From the NCBI RefSeq assembly GCF_022414595.1, contig NZ_JADWYO010000059.1:1-37893 (forward strand): a DNA stretch of 37,893 nt, read 5' to 3'. The notes under the pieces were generated by a model, which did not search any database, was not told the origin of the DNA, and was given only the letters and a program-made list of their open reading frames with translations. This document shows positions 24,793 to 32,648 of the stretch, in pieces. The position numbers and the translations under genes were made by a program. Position 1 is the first letter of the stretch, and each line of letters starts with the position of its first letter. This DNA comes from Streptomyces sp. MUM 203J. Lineage in GTDB: Bacteria; Actinomycetota; Actinomycetes; Streptomycetales; Streptomycetaceae.

Positions 24793-25938
24793 ATGACCGA
24801 TCGACCGCGCTCAGGCATCGCCGCCGTGAGCACCGCCCTGCTGGAGATGAGCAGACAGCTGGAGGTCCGCGACGTCCTCAAGACGATCGTCGTCTCCGCC
24901 CGCGAACTCCTCGACGCCGAGTACGCCGCCCTGGGCGTCCCCGACGACCACGGCGGCTTCGCACAGTTCGTGGTCGACGGCGTCAGCGACGAGCAGTGGC
25001 GCGCCATCGGCCCCCTGCCCCGGCAGCACGGCATCCTCGCCGCGATGCTCCACAACGAGAAGCCCGAGCGCCTCGCGGACGTCCGTGAGGACCCTCGTTT
25101 CGAGGGCTGGCCCGACGCCCACCCCGACATGTCGGACTTCCTGGGCCTCCCCGTCCGCGACGGCGACGAGACGATCGCCGCCCTGTTCCTCGCCAACAAG
25201 CGCTGCCCCGCGCCCGGCGGTGGATGCGGCTTCACCGCCGAGGACGAGCAGCTGCTCGGCATCCTCGCCCAGCACGCCGCCATCGCCCTCACCAACGCCC
25301 GCCTGTACGAGCGGAGCCGTGAGCTGACCATCGCGGAGGAGCGCTCCCGGCTGGCCCACGAGCTGCACGACGCCGTCAGCCAGAAGCTCTTCTCCCTGCG
25401 CCTCACCGCCCAGGCCGCGGCCCGCCTCGTCGACCGCGACCCCGCCCGCGCCAAGGGCGAGCTCCAGCAGATCGCCGCTCTCGCCGCCGAGGCCGCCGAC
25501 GAGCTGCGCGCCGCCGTCGTCGAGCTGCGCCCGGCCGCGCTGGACGAGGACGGCCTCGCCCACACCCTGCGCAGCCATATCCAGGTCCTCGACCGCGCCC
25601 ACACCGCGCGCGTCACCTTCGACGCCGGTCCCGTACGAGCCCTGCCGGCCGCCCAGGAGGAGGCCCTGCTCCGGGTCGCTCAGGAGGCCCTGCACAACGC
25701 CCTGCGCCACTCCGGCGCAGACCGAGTCGCCGTCCGGCTCACCCGTGCCGGGCCGGGCGCCCGACTCGTGATCAGCGACGACGGCACCGGCTTCGACCCG
25801 CACGCCGTCCGCCGCGCCGGCCGCCACCTCGGCCTCGTCTCCATGCGCGACCGCGCCGGGGGCGTCGGGGGACGGCTCGCCGTGCACTCGGCGCCCGGCG
25901 AGGGCACCACGATCGAGATGGAGGTCCCCGGTGGGTGA
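24793..25938 (+). CDS. GAF domain sensor histidine kinase, NarL-type partner
   Basis: A 381-residue cytoplasmic kinase. The GAF sensor domain spans about residues 20-170. A HisKA_3 dimerisation domain follows with the phosphorylated His192 in RLAHELHDAVSQKLFSLRL. The HATPase domain (about 270-378) has the N box QEALHNALRHSGA and the DDGTGF motif. There is no membrane segment, so it senses a soluble ligand or redox/gas signal. The ATG at 24793 lacks a ribosome binding site and has TACCGT six bases upstream (leaderless). The stop overlaps the regulator gene by eight bases. The signal is unknown. Confidence 0.9.
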   Translation: MTDRPRSGIAAVSTALLEMSRQLEVRDVLKTIVVSARELLDAEYAALGVPDDHGGFAQFVVDGVSDEQWRAIGPLPRQHGILAAMLHNEKPERLADVREDPRFEGWPDAHPDMSDFLGLPVRDGDETIAALFLANKRCPAPGGGCGFTAEDEQLLGILAQHAAIALTNARLYERSRELTIAEERSRLAHELHDAVSQKLFSLRLTAQAAARLVDRDPARAKGELQQIAALAAEAADELRAAVVELRPAALDEDGLAHTLRSHIQVLDRAHTARVTFDAGPVRALPAAQEEALLRVAQEALHNALRHSGADRVAVRLTRAGPGARLVISDDGTGFDPHAVRRAGRHLGLVSMRDRAGGVGGRLAVHSAPGEGTTIEMEVPGG

Positions 25939-26629
25939 AGACACGAAGGGCAGTGCGAGGCACACCGCGAGGACGGCGGCGGGCGACGGGAGGGCGATCA
26001 GGGTCCTGCTGGTCGACGACCACCAGGTCGTCCGGCGCGGACTGCGCACGTTCCTGGAGATCCAGGACGACATAGAGGTCGTGGGAGAGGCGGGCGACGG
26101 CGCCGAGGGTGTCGCCCGCGCCGAGGAGCTGCGGCCCGACATCGTCCTCATGGACGTGAAGATGCCCGGCACGGACGGCATCGAGGCCCTGCGCAAGCTG
26201 CGGGAACTCGGCAACCCGGCCAGGGTGCTCGTCGTCACCAGCTTCACCGAGCAGCGCACCGTCGTCCCCGCCCTGCGCGCGGGTGCCGCCGGATACGTCT
26301 ACAAGGACATCGACCCGGACGCGCTCGCCGGCGCCATCCGCGCCGTCCACGCCGGACACGTCCTCCTCCAGCCGGAGGTGGCCGAGGCCCTGCTCTCCCA
26401 GGAGGCGGCGAACGGCGGCTCCGCGGGCCGCGGCGGCTCGCTCACCGAACGGGAGCGGGAGGTCCTCGGGCTGATCGCGGACGGCCGCTCCAACCGGGAG
26501 ATCGCCCGCGCCCTCGTCCTGTCCGAGAAGACCGTCAAGACGCACGTCTCGAACATCCTCATGAAGCTGGACCTCGCGGACCGCACCCAGGCCGCCCTCT
26601 GGGCCGTCCGCCACGGCCTGACGACCTGA
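25931..26629 (+). CDS. LuxR/NarL family response regulator
   Basis: A 232-residue regulator. The receiver domain (about residues 23-140) has the acidic pair in LLVDDHQ, phospho-acceptor Asp75 (VLMDVKMPG) and the Lys in GYVYKDIDPD. The C-terminal GerE helix-turn-helix (about 165-228) reads LTEREREVLGLIADGRSNREIARALVLSEKTVKTHVSNILMKL. The GTG at 25931 overlaps the kinase stop, so it is the cognate partner. An extra 20 or so residues precede the receiver domain. Targets are unknown; chpE lies directly downstream. Confidence 0.92.
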   Translation: MGEDTKGSARHTARTAAGDGRAIRVLLVDDHQVVRRGLRTFLEIQDDIEVVGEAGDGAEGVARAEELRPDIVLMDVKMPGTDGIEALRKLRELGNPARVLVVTSFTEQRTVVPALRAGAAGYVYKDIDPDALAGAIRAVHAGHVLLQPEVAEALLSQEAANGGSAGRGGSLTEREREVLGLIADGRSNREIARALVLSEKTVKTHVSNILMKLDLADRTQAALWAVRHGLTT

Positions 26630-26791
26630 GACGGGGGGGGCAACGCACGACCGGCGGGATGGTTGTCCTCACATCAGAGATTCATACCGTCGGGTGTACA
26701 TCACCCGTCTGGCGCAACCCGGCGGGCGCCCGGCCGTTCTTCATGGCGATGCCGCGGCGACGGCCGTGGCGATGGCTAGGAGGAATTTCCA

Positions 26792-27037
26792 GTGAAGAAC
26801 CTGAAGAAGGCCGCTGCTGTCACCATGGTCGCCGGTGGGCTGGTCGCCGCCGCCGCGGGTGCCGCTTCCGCCACCGGCGGCGCGCACGCGGACGGCCTGG
26901 CCACCAACTCCCCGGGCGTGGGCTCCGGCAACCTGATCCAGGCCCCCGTGCACGTGCCGGTGAACGTCAACGGCAACTCCGTCAACGTGATCGGCCTCCT
27001 GAACCCGGCTTTCGGGAACACCTCCGTCAACCACTGA
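26792..27037 (+). CDS. chpE: Short chaplin, ChpE-like
   Basis: An 81-residue exported surface protein. The signal peptide (MKNLKKAAAVTMVAGGLVAAAAGAAS) is followed by one chaplin domain of about 52 residues: SPGVGSGNLIQAPVHVPVN, GNSVNVIGLLNPAFGN and the typical NH end. Unlike most chaplins the mature domain has no Cys, a hallmark of ChpE. Chaplins assemble into amyloid-like films that make aerial hyphae and spores water-repellent. The GTG at 26792 follows AGGAGG at 26778-26783. A 160-bp upstream region and an own terminator suggest a separate transcript. Confidence 0.93.
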   Translation: MKNLKKAAAVTMVAGGLVAAAAGAASATGGAHADGLATNSPGVGSGNLIQAPVHVPVNVNGNSVNVIGLLNPAFGNTSVNH

Positions 27038-27060
27038 CGGCCCCTTGCCCGACCTCCCCA

Positions 27061-27085
27061 GCCCCCCAGGAGCCACCTGGGGGGC
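27061..27085 (+). terminator. Terminator of chpE
   Basis: GCCCCCCAGG (27061-27070) pairs perfectly with CCTGGGGGGC (27076-27085), with a five-base loop and a short T-containing tail (CTTT at 27091-27094). Confidence 0.8.
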
Positions 27086-27122
27086 ATCCCCTTTCACAGC
27101 CCCACTTCGCCGATCCCCCGCT

Positions 27123-27911
27123 TCAGGGCCGTCCCCGCTCCCTCTCCTCCACGTACGAGTTGAACGCGGCCACCTGCGCCCGCCGGGCCACCCGCTCCAC
27201 GGGCCGCAGCGCCGCCGCCCGCGCCGCCATCTCCGACGCGCTCACCGCCGCCCCGTGCCCGGAGCCGTACGCCAGCGACACCAGCAGCCGCACCCGGTTC
27301 GCCAGCTCCATCACCCGCACCGCCCGCCCCGGATAGCCCGGAGCCAGCGGCTCGCGCCCCGCGTGCGCCCGCGCCCGGTAGGCGTCCAGCGCCGCGTCCG
27401 CCGCGGGGCCCGACCCGGCCACGTCCATCCGCGTCAGCACCAGCGTGGCCTCCCGCAGCGCCTCCGCCAGCTCCCGCTCCGCCTCACCCAGCGACGGCAC
27501 ATCCGCGGGCGTGGCCTCCCGCACCGGCAGGCAGTGCCACACCACCTCCACATGGAGATCCCCCGCAGGACCGACCGCGGTCACCTCCGGCACGAGCCCG
27601 AACCCCGCCCCGAACCCGACGACGGCCTCCTCCGCCTCCAGCGCCCGCGCGTTGAACTCCGGCGGACCGCTCAGACCCAGTGGATGCCCCGGTGCCGGCA
27701 GCGCCACCCGCCATCCCGTGACCCCCAGCGACCGCAGCCGCCCCAGCGCCAGCGTGAGCCCCACCGGCCCCGTCTCACCCGGCAGCCCGGTCATCCGGTG
27801 CACCGCGTCGTCCCCGACGATCGCGACCACCGCCTCGTCGGGCGACACCAACCCGGCCAGCAGAGAGTTCCCCCATGCGGCCAACCGTCCTGAACGTGGA
27901 TCCGAAAGCAT
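27123..27911 (-). CDS. Conserved actinobacterial hypothetical protein
   Basis: A 262-residue protein without signal peptide or membrane helix, rich in Ala, Leu, Arg and Gly. Visible stretches are GRLAAWGNSLLAGLVSPDEA at the start, a central GDLHVEVVWHCLPVREA and a helical, Arg-rich C-terminus ending VAAFNSYVEERERGRP. No domain recognised. The ATG at 27911 has no ribosome binding site, but TAGGCT ends seven bases upstream, which supports a leaderless start. It is divergent from an ABC ATPase gene. Confidence 0.75.
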   Translation of the reverse strand: MLSDPRSGRLAAWGNSLLAGLVSPDEAVVAIVGDDAVHRMTGLPGETGPVGLTLALGRLRSLGVTGWRVALPAPGHPLGLSGPPEFNARALEAEEAVVGFGAGFGLVPEVTAVGPAGDLHVEVVWHCLPVREATPADVPSLGEAERELAEALREATLVLTRMDVAGSGPAADAALDAYRARAHAGREPLAPGYPGRAVRVMELANRVRLLVSLAYGSGHGAAVSASEMAARAAALRPVERVARRAQVAAFNSYVEERERGRP

Positions 27912-27918
27912 GCCCCCC

Positions 27919-27924
27919 AGCCTA
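27919..27924 (-). promoter_or_regulatory. -10 for a leaderless mRNA
   Basis: TAGGCT on the minus strand, seven bases upstream of the ATG at 27911; no clear -35. Confidence 0.4.
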
Positions 27925-28068
27925 GGTACCGGCACCCTCCGCGTACGGCCCCCGCCATGGGTGGCGTAGGTTTTCCCTGGGACCCCGCACGGCCGCACAC
28001 CGCCGCGACACGGCGCGGGCCACGAAGACGACGAGAACACCTCGACCGCAAGGGGAGACAACGCGCTC

Positions 28069-28860
28069 ATGAGCGATGTACTGGAGCTGGTGGACGTATC
28101 CGTGGTCCGCGACGGACGCGCTCTGGTGGACGAGGTCTCCTGGTCGGTCAAGGAGGGCGAGCGCTGGATCATCCTCGGCCCCAACGGCGCCGGCAAGTCC
28201 ACCCTGCTGAACGTCGCCTCCACCTACCTCTTCCCCACCCGCGGCACCACCCGCATCCTCGGTGACCAGCTCGGCCGGGTCGACGTCTTCGATCTGCGTC
28301 CCCGCGTCAGCATGGCCGGTATCGCCATGGCCGAGAAGCTCCCCAAGCGCCAGACCGTCCTCCAGACCGTCCTCACCGCCGCGTACGGCATGACCGCCTC
28401 CTGGCAGGAGGACTACGACGCGGTCGACGAGGAGCGCGCCAAGGCGTTCCTCGACCGCCTCGGCATGTCCGGTTTCCTCGACCGCCGCTTCGGCACCCTC
28501 TCCGAAGGCGAACGCAAGCGCACCCTCATCGCCCGGGCTCTGATGACCGACCCCGAGCTGCTCCTGCTCGACGAGCCCGCCGCCGGCCTCGACCTCGGAG
28601 GCCGCGAGGACCTGGTACGCCGCCTGGGCCGCCTCGCCCGCGACGAGTTCGCCCCCTCGATGATCATGGTCACCCACCATGTCGAGGAGATCCCGCCGGG
28701 CTTCACCCACGTCCTGATGATCCGTCAGGGCAAGGTGCTCGCCGCCGGCCCCCTGGAGACCGAACTCACCTCCCGCAACCTCTCCCTCTGCTTCGGCCTC
28801 CCCCTCGTCGTCGAGCGCAACGGCGACCGCTACTCCGCCCAGGGCCTGCCGCTCGGCTGA
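28069..28860 (+). CDS. ABC transporter ATP-binding protein without adjacent permease
   Basis: A 263-residue ABC ATPase: Walker A GPNGAGKST near residue 39, signature LSEGERKR near 144, Walker B LLLLDEPAAGLD near 167 and H-loop VTHH. The pattern EGERWIILGPNGAGKSTLLN and the signature LSEGE resemble the YlmA/ModF-like group of stand-alone ATPases. No permease or binding protein gene is next to it, so it may act in a non-transport role or with a distant partner. AGGGGAG lies 12 bases before the ATG, somewhat far. Confidence 0.88.
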   Translation: MSDVLELVDVSVVRDGRALVDEVSWSVKEGERWIILGPNGAGKSTLLNVASTYLFPTRGTTRILGDQLGRVDVFDLRPRVSMAGIAMAEKLPKRQTVLQTVLTAAYGMTASWQEDYDAVDEERAKAFLDRLGMSGFLDRRFGTLSEGERKRTLIARALMTDPELLLLDEPAAGLDLGGREDLVRRLGRLARDEFAPSMIMVTHHVEEIPPGFTHVLMIRQGKVLAAGPLETELTSRNLSLCFGLPLVVERNGDRYSAQGLPLG

Positions 28861-28871
28861 GTACGGAAGCC

Positions 28872-28900
28872 CGAAGGGCCCGGCGGTCCCGGGCCCTTCG
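28872..28900 (+). terminator. Terminator of the ABC ATPase gene
   Basis: CGAAGGGCCCGG (28872-28883) pairs perfectly with CCGGGCCCTTCG (28889-28900) around a five-base loop. Confidence 0.78.
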
Positions 28901-28928
28901 CGCACTGTCCCCGCAGCCCCACCGGTCC

Positions 28929-28934
28929 TACCAT
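28929..28934 (+). promoter_or_regulatory. -10 for a leaderless NfeD mRNA
   Basis: TACCAT ends six bases before the GTG at 28941, which has no ribosome binding site. Confidence 0.4.
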
Positions 28935-28940
28935 GACGTT

Positions 28941-29369
28941 GTGGACATCGACGCATGGGTCTGGTGGCTGATCGCCGCGGTCGGACTGGGCATCCCCCTG
29001 GTCCTCACGGCGATGCCGGAATTCGGAATGTTCTCCGTCGGAGCCGTCGCCGGAGCCGTGACCGCGGCTCTCGGCGGGGGAGTGGTGACACAGATCATCG
29101 TCTTCGTCGCGGTCTCCGTGGCGCTCCTCGCCGTCGTGCGGCCCATCGCCGCCCGCCACCGCGCGGCCCAGCCCGAGCACGCCAGCGGCATCGACGCGTT
29201 GAAGGGCCGTCAGGCCGTCGTCCTGGAACGCGTCGACGGCAACGGCGGACGCATCAAACTCGCAGGCGAGGTCTGGTCCGCCCGCTCCTACGCCGCCGAG
29301 CAGGTCTTCGAACCGGGCAGCCAGGTCGACGTGGTCGAGATCGACGGAGCCACGGCCCTCGTCATGTGA
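28941..29369 (+). CDS. NfeD family membrane protein
   Basis: A 142-residue protein of the short NfeD type. Two or three membrane helices occupy residues 5-75; the C-terminal 60 residues form the OB-fold NfeD domain (GIDALKGRQAVVLERVDGNGGRIKLAGEVWSARS, ending DVVEIDGATALVM). NfeD proteins accompany SPFH proteins and help organise membrane microdomains; the SPFH gene follows 100 bases downstream. GTG start with leaderless -10. Confidence 0.9.
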   Translation: MDIDAWVWWLIAAVGLGIPLVLTAMPEFGMFSVGAVAGAVTAALGGGVVTQIIVFVAVSVALLAVVRPIAARHRAAQPEHASGIDALKGRQAVVLERVDGNGGRIKLAGEVWSARSYAAEQVFEPGSQVDVVEIDGATALVM

Positions 29370-29469
29370 TGCATCCCGGTCAAACGACCGAACCGGCACA
29401 CATGGCAGCGCACCGTCTGGAAAAATCGATCATCGAAACCAATCGGCAGCGAAGGGCACGGGGAGCACG

Positions 29470-30405
29470 ATGCCATCAGTCATCATCGTTCTGGTCATTC
29501 TGGTGGTGCTTGTCTTCATCGCCCTGATCAAGACGATTCAGGTCATCCCACAGGCCAGCGCGGCCATCGTGGAGCGCTTCGGACGCTACACCCGGACCCT
29601 CAACGCGGGCCTGAACATCGTCGTCCCGTTCATCGACACCATCCGCAACCGGATCGACCTGCGCGAACAGGTCGTCCCCTTCCCGCCCCAGCCGGTCATC
29701 ACGCAGGACAACCTGGTCGTCAACATCGACACCGTCATCTACTACCAGGTGACCGACGCCCGCGCCGCGACCTACGAAGTCGCCAGCTACATCCAGGCCA
29801 TCGAGCAGCTCACCGTCACCACCCTGCGCAACATCATCGGCGGCATGGACCTCGAACGGACCCTCACCTCCCGCGAGGAGATCAACGCAGCCCTCCGCGG
29901 CGTCCTCGACGAGGCCACCGGCAAGTGGGGCATCCGCGTCAACCGCGTCGAACTGAAGGCGATCGAACCGCCCACCTCCATCCAGGACTCGATGGAGAAG
30001 CAGATGCGCGCCGACCGCGACAAGCGCGCCGCCATCCTCACCGCCGAGGGCATCCGCCAGTCCCAGATCCTCACCGCCGAGGGCGAGAAGCAGTCCGCCA
30101 TCCTCCGCGCCGAGGGCGAGGCCCGCGCCGCCGCCCTGCGCGCTGAGGGCGAGGCCCAGGCCGTCCGCACGGTCTTCGAGGCCATCCACGCAGGCGACCC
30201 CGACCAGAAACTGCTCTCCTACCAGTACCTCCAGATGCTCCCGAAGATCGCGGAAGGCGACGCCAACAAGCTCTGGATCGTGCCCAGCGAGATCGGTGAC
30301 GCCCTCAAGGGCCTCTCCGGAGCCTTCGGCAACCTCGGCGGCGGCGCCCCCGGCTTCAACCCCGGCGGCAAGGAACAGCGCCGCGAAGCCCCCTCCGTCG
30401 ACTGA
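29470..30405 (+). CDS. SPFH/Band 7 domain protein, stomatin-like
   Basis: A 311-residue protein. One N-terminal membrane helix (residues 3-20) anchors an SPFH domain (about residues 25-190: ERFGRYTRTLNAGLNIVVPFIDTI, LREQVVPFPPQPVITQDN). A coiled-coil with AEGE repeats (about 190-240) follows, then a Gly-rich C-terminus. Such proteins form large ring assemblies at the membrane and affect membrane protein turnover. The ATG at 29470 has GGGGAG about seven bases upstream. It is the partner of the NfeD protein upstream. Confidence 0.92.
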   Translation: MPSVIIVLVILVVLVFIALIKTIQVIPQASAAIVERFGRYTRTLNAGLNIVVPFIDTIRNRIDLREQVVPFPPQPVITQDNLVVNIDTVIYYQVTDARAATYEVASYIQAIEQLTVTTLRNIIGGMDLERTLTSREEINAALRGVLDEATGKWGIRVNRVELKAIEPPTSIQDSMEKQMRADRDKRAAILTAEGIRQSQILTAEGEKQSAILRAEGEARAAALRAEGEAQAVRTVFEAIHAGDPDQKLLSYQYLQMLPKIAEGDANKLWIVPSEIGDALKGLSGAFGNLGGGAPGFNPGGKEQRREAPSVD

Positions 30406-30524
30406 CCTCGCAGGATCCCGTACAGGCCCCGGACGCCGGCCCCGCAGGACCCCGGTAACCGGCCCGTCACCGCCCTCGTGCATGATCGGTGCACCACCCA
30501 CCGACCACGTACGGGGGCTCACAC

Positions 30525-31295
30525 ATGACCACTTGGGAGATGCTCGCCGTCTTCGCCGCGGGCATCGGCGCGGGCACCATCAACACCATCGTCGGGTCGG
30601 GCACCCTCATCACCTTCCCCGTCCTCCTCGCCACCGGCGTCCCCCCGGTCACCGCCACGGTGTCCAACGCCCTCGGGCTCATCCCCGGCTCCATCAGCGG
30701 CGCCATCGGCTACCGCGCCGAACTCGCAGGCCAGCGACGGCGCATCCTGCGTCTCGGCGCCGCCGCCGCGATCGGCGGCCTGTGCGGGGCCTTCCTCCTC
30801 ACCCACCTGCCGCCCAGCGCCTTCGAGACGATCGTCCCCGTTCTCGTCACGCTCGCCCTCGTCCTCGTGGTGCTGCAACCCCGCATCACCCGAGCCGTCC
30901 AGGCCCGCCGCGACCGCACAGGCCAGAGCACCACCCCTGCCCATGGCGGCGTCGCCCTCCTCGTAGGCATGCTCCTCGCCAGCGTCTACGGCGGCTACTT
31001 CACCGCGGCCCAGGGCATCATCTACCTCTCCCTGATGGGCATCCTGCTCGACGACACCCTCCAGCGCCTCAACGCCGTCAAGAACGTCCTCGCCGCCATC
31101 GTCAACGCCGTCGCCGCGCTGTTCTTCGTCTTCGCCGCCCACTTCGACTGGACCGCCGTCGCCCTCATCGCCGTCGGCTCCACCATCGGCGGCCAGCTCG
31201 GCGCCCGCATAGGCCGCCGCCTCCCCGCCCCCGCCCTGCGCGCGTTCATCGTCGCGGTCGGCAGCGCCGCCATCCTCCAACTCGCGATGCGATGA
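30525..31295 (+). CDS. TauE/SafE family permease
   Basis: A 256-residue membrane protein with about eight helices and the two repeated TauE/SafE halves (PF01925): AGIGAGTINTIVGSGTLITFPVLLA at the start and GGVALLVGMLLASVYGGYFTAAQGIIYLSLMG in the middle. Family members export sulfite, sulfoacetate or related organic anions. The ATG at 30525 follows a GGGGG stretch; a GTG at 30489 is in frame but less likely. A strong terminator follows. Confidence 0.87.
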   Translation: MTTWEMLAVFAAGIGAGTINTIVGSGTLITFPVLLATGVPPVTATVSNALGLIPGSISGAIGYRAELAGQRRRILRLGAAAAIGGLCGAFLLTHLPPSAFETIVPVLVTLALVLVVLQPRITRAVQARRDRTGQSTTPAHGGVALLVGMLLASVYGGYFTAAQGIIYLSLMGILLDDTLQRLNAVKNVLAAIVNAVAALFFVFAAHFDWTAVALIAVGSTIGGQLGARIGRRLPAPALRAFIVAVGSAAILQLAMR

Positions 31296-31311
31296 CCCCG
31301 CGAGGCACCCG

Positions 31312-31344
31312 GAGCCCGTAGCGGCGTCACGCCGCTACAGGCTC
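31312..31344. terminator. Bidirectional terminator
   Basis: GTAGCGGCG (31318-31326) and CGCCGCTAC (31330-31338) pair around a three-base loop, extended by GAGCC/GGCTC with single-base bulges. It lies between the convergent TauE and HNH genes. Confidence 0.75.
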
Positions 31345-31364
31345 CACGCACGACCTCACCGTCC

Positions 31365-31874
31365 CTATGCGGCCCGCGGCAGGTTCAGCCACTCCGGCAG
31401 GCCGTCCCGGTCACCGGCCCGCATCGCCAACAGCATGGCATCCGCCGGAGACGGCACGAACGGCTCCCGCAGCAGCGGCATCCCCGCCTCCTGCGGAGTG
31501 CGGTCCGCCTTCCGGTGGTTGTCCTCGGCGCAGGACGCGACCGTGTTCAGCCAGCTGTCCGCACCGCCCTGAGACCGCGGCACCACATGGTCCACGGTCG
31601 TCGCGCGCCCACCGCAGTACGCACACCGGTGCTGGTCCCGCACCAGCACCCCCCGCCGCGACCACGGCGCGTGTCTTCGGAACGGAACCCGGACGTACCT
31701 GCACAACCTGATCACACGGGGGACGGGGACCTCCACCGCCGCCGCCCGCACCCGAAGCTCCGGGTGGGCCTGTTCGACGACCGCCTTGTCCTGAAGCACG
31801 AGTACCACCGCACGGTTCAGCGTCACCGTCGACAGCGGCTCGAAGCTCGCGTTCAGTACCAGCGTGTCCCACAT
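31365..31874 (-). CDS. HNH endonuclease family protein
   Basis: A 169-residue protein. Residues 1-75 are an actinobacterial N-terminal region (LVLNASFEPLSTVTLNRAVVLVLQDKAVV). The HNH domain follows: CAYCGG, DHVVPRSQGG with the catalytic His, WLNTVASC and DNHRKADRTP. The expected second Cys of the last CxxC pair is Asp (CAED), so zinc ligation is altered. The ATG at 31874 follows GGGAGG. It may be a nuclease involved in DNA metabolism or defence, but it is widely conserved in core position; substrate unknown. Confidence 0.87.
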   Translation of the reverse strand: MWDTLVLNASFEPLSTVTLNRAVVLVLQDKAVVEQAHPELRVRAAAVEVPVPRVIRLCRYVRVPFRRHAPWSRRGVLVRDQHRCAYCGGRATTVDHVVPRSQGGADSWLNTVASCAEDNHRKADRTPQEAGMPLLREPFVPSPADAMLLAMRAGDRDGLPEWLNLPRAA

Positions 31875-32004
31875 GATGCCCACCTCCCGTGTGCCAGCCC
31901 GCCCCTCGGCGGACATGGCTCAACTCTGGCCGTGCAACACGAGGCAGGACAACGCAATTAGTGCTTACCCCGGGGACACCCTCCGGACCCCCGGCAAGAA
32001 AAAT

Positions 32005-32039
32005 GCCCGCTCCCGGTCTCGTCGAGACCAGGAGCGGGC
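32005..32039 (-). terminator. Intrinsic terminator of the PEBP gene
   Basis: GCCCGCTCC...GGTCTC (32005-32020) pairs with GAGACC...GGAGCGGGC (32024-32039) with a three-base loop and one mismatch. On the minus strand the stem is followed by a T run (CATTTTTCTTG), a classical intrinsic terminator. Confidence 0.85.
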
Positions 32040-32056
32040 GAACAACGGGCGAACTC

Positions 32057-32596
32057 TCAGCTCCCCGCCGGAATCTCGTACTCCGCGACGAGCTGCGCGC
32101 GCCCCAGCGTGTGGAACCGCAGGTTGAAGCCGACCGCCGCCGGGGACGCGTCGGCGTCCGGCCCCAGCTTCTCCTGGTCCACCGCGTACACAGTGAACAC
32201 ATAGCGGTGCGGACCGTCCCCGGCCGGCGGCGCCGCGCCGCCGAAGTCCTTCGACCCGTAGTCGTTGCGCGCGTGTACCGCCCCCTCGGGCAGCCCCTCG
32301 AACTTCCCGGTCCCCGCACCTGTCGGCAGCCCCGTCACCGACGCCGGGATGTCGAACAGCACCCAGTGCCAGAACCCGCTGCCGGTCGGGGCGTCAGGGT
32401 CGAAGCACGTCACGGCGAAGCTCTTCGTCTCCGCCGGGAACCCCTCCCACCGCAGATGCGGCGACGTGTCGCCCTTCGCGTGCACCTGTGCGTCCGCCAG
32501 TGTCCCGCCTCCCGGGACGTCCTCGCTCACCACGGTGAACGAGGGCACGGCAGGGTGGAAGTCATGAGGGAGCGGAGCCCTCTTCGCCTCGGTCAC
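32057..32596 (-). CDS. YbhB/YbcL family phosphatidylethanolamine-binding-like protein
   Basis: A 179-residue protein of the PEBP/Raf kinase inhibitor-like family. The ligand site motif is CFDPDAPTGSGFWHWVLFDIP near residue 63; NDYGSKDFGGAAPPAGDGPHRYVFTVYAVD near 110-140 is the second conserved block. Bacterial members bind anionic or lipid-like groups; function mostly unknown. No signal peptide. The GTG at 32596 has GGAGG about nine bases upstream. It follows the Spo0M gene by 52 bases on the same strand and shares its terminator. Confidence 0.92.
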   Translation of the reverse strand: MTEAKRAPLPHDFHPAVPSFTVVSEDVPGGGTLADAQVHAKGDTSPHLRWEGFPAETKSFAVTCFDPDAPTGSGFWHWVLFDIPASVTGLPTGAGTGKFEGLPEGAVHARNDYGSKDFGGAAPPAGDGPHRYVFTVYAVDQEKLGPDADASPAAVGFNLRFHTLGRAQLVAEYEIPAGS

Positions 32597-32648
32597 GTAA
32601 GAACCTCCGATTCTCGCAACTCCGATACCGCTCTCGGATACGCAGAGC

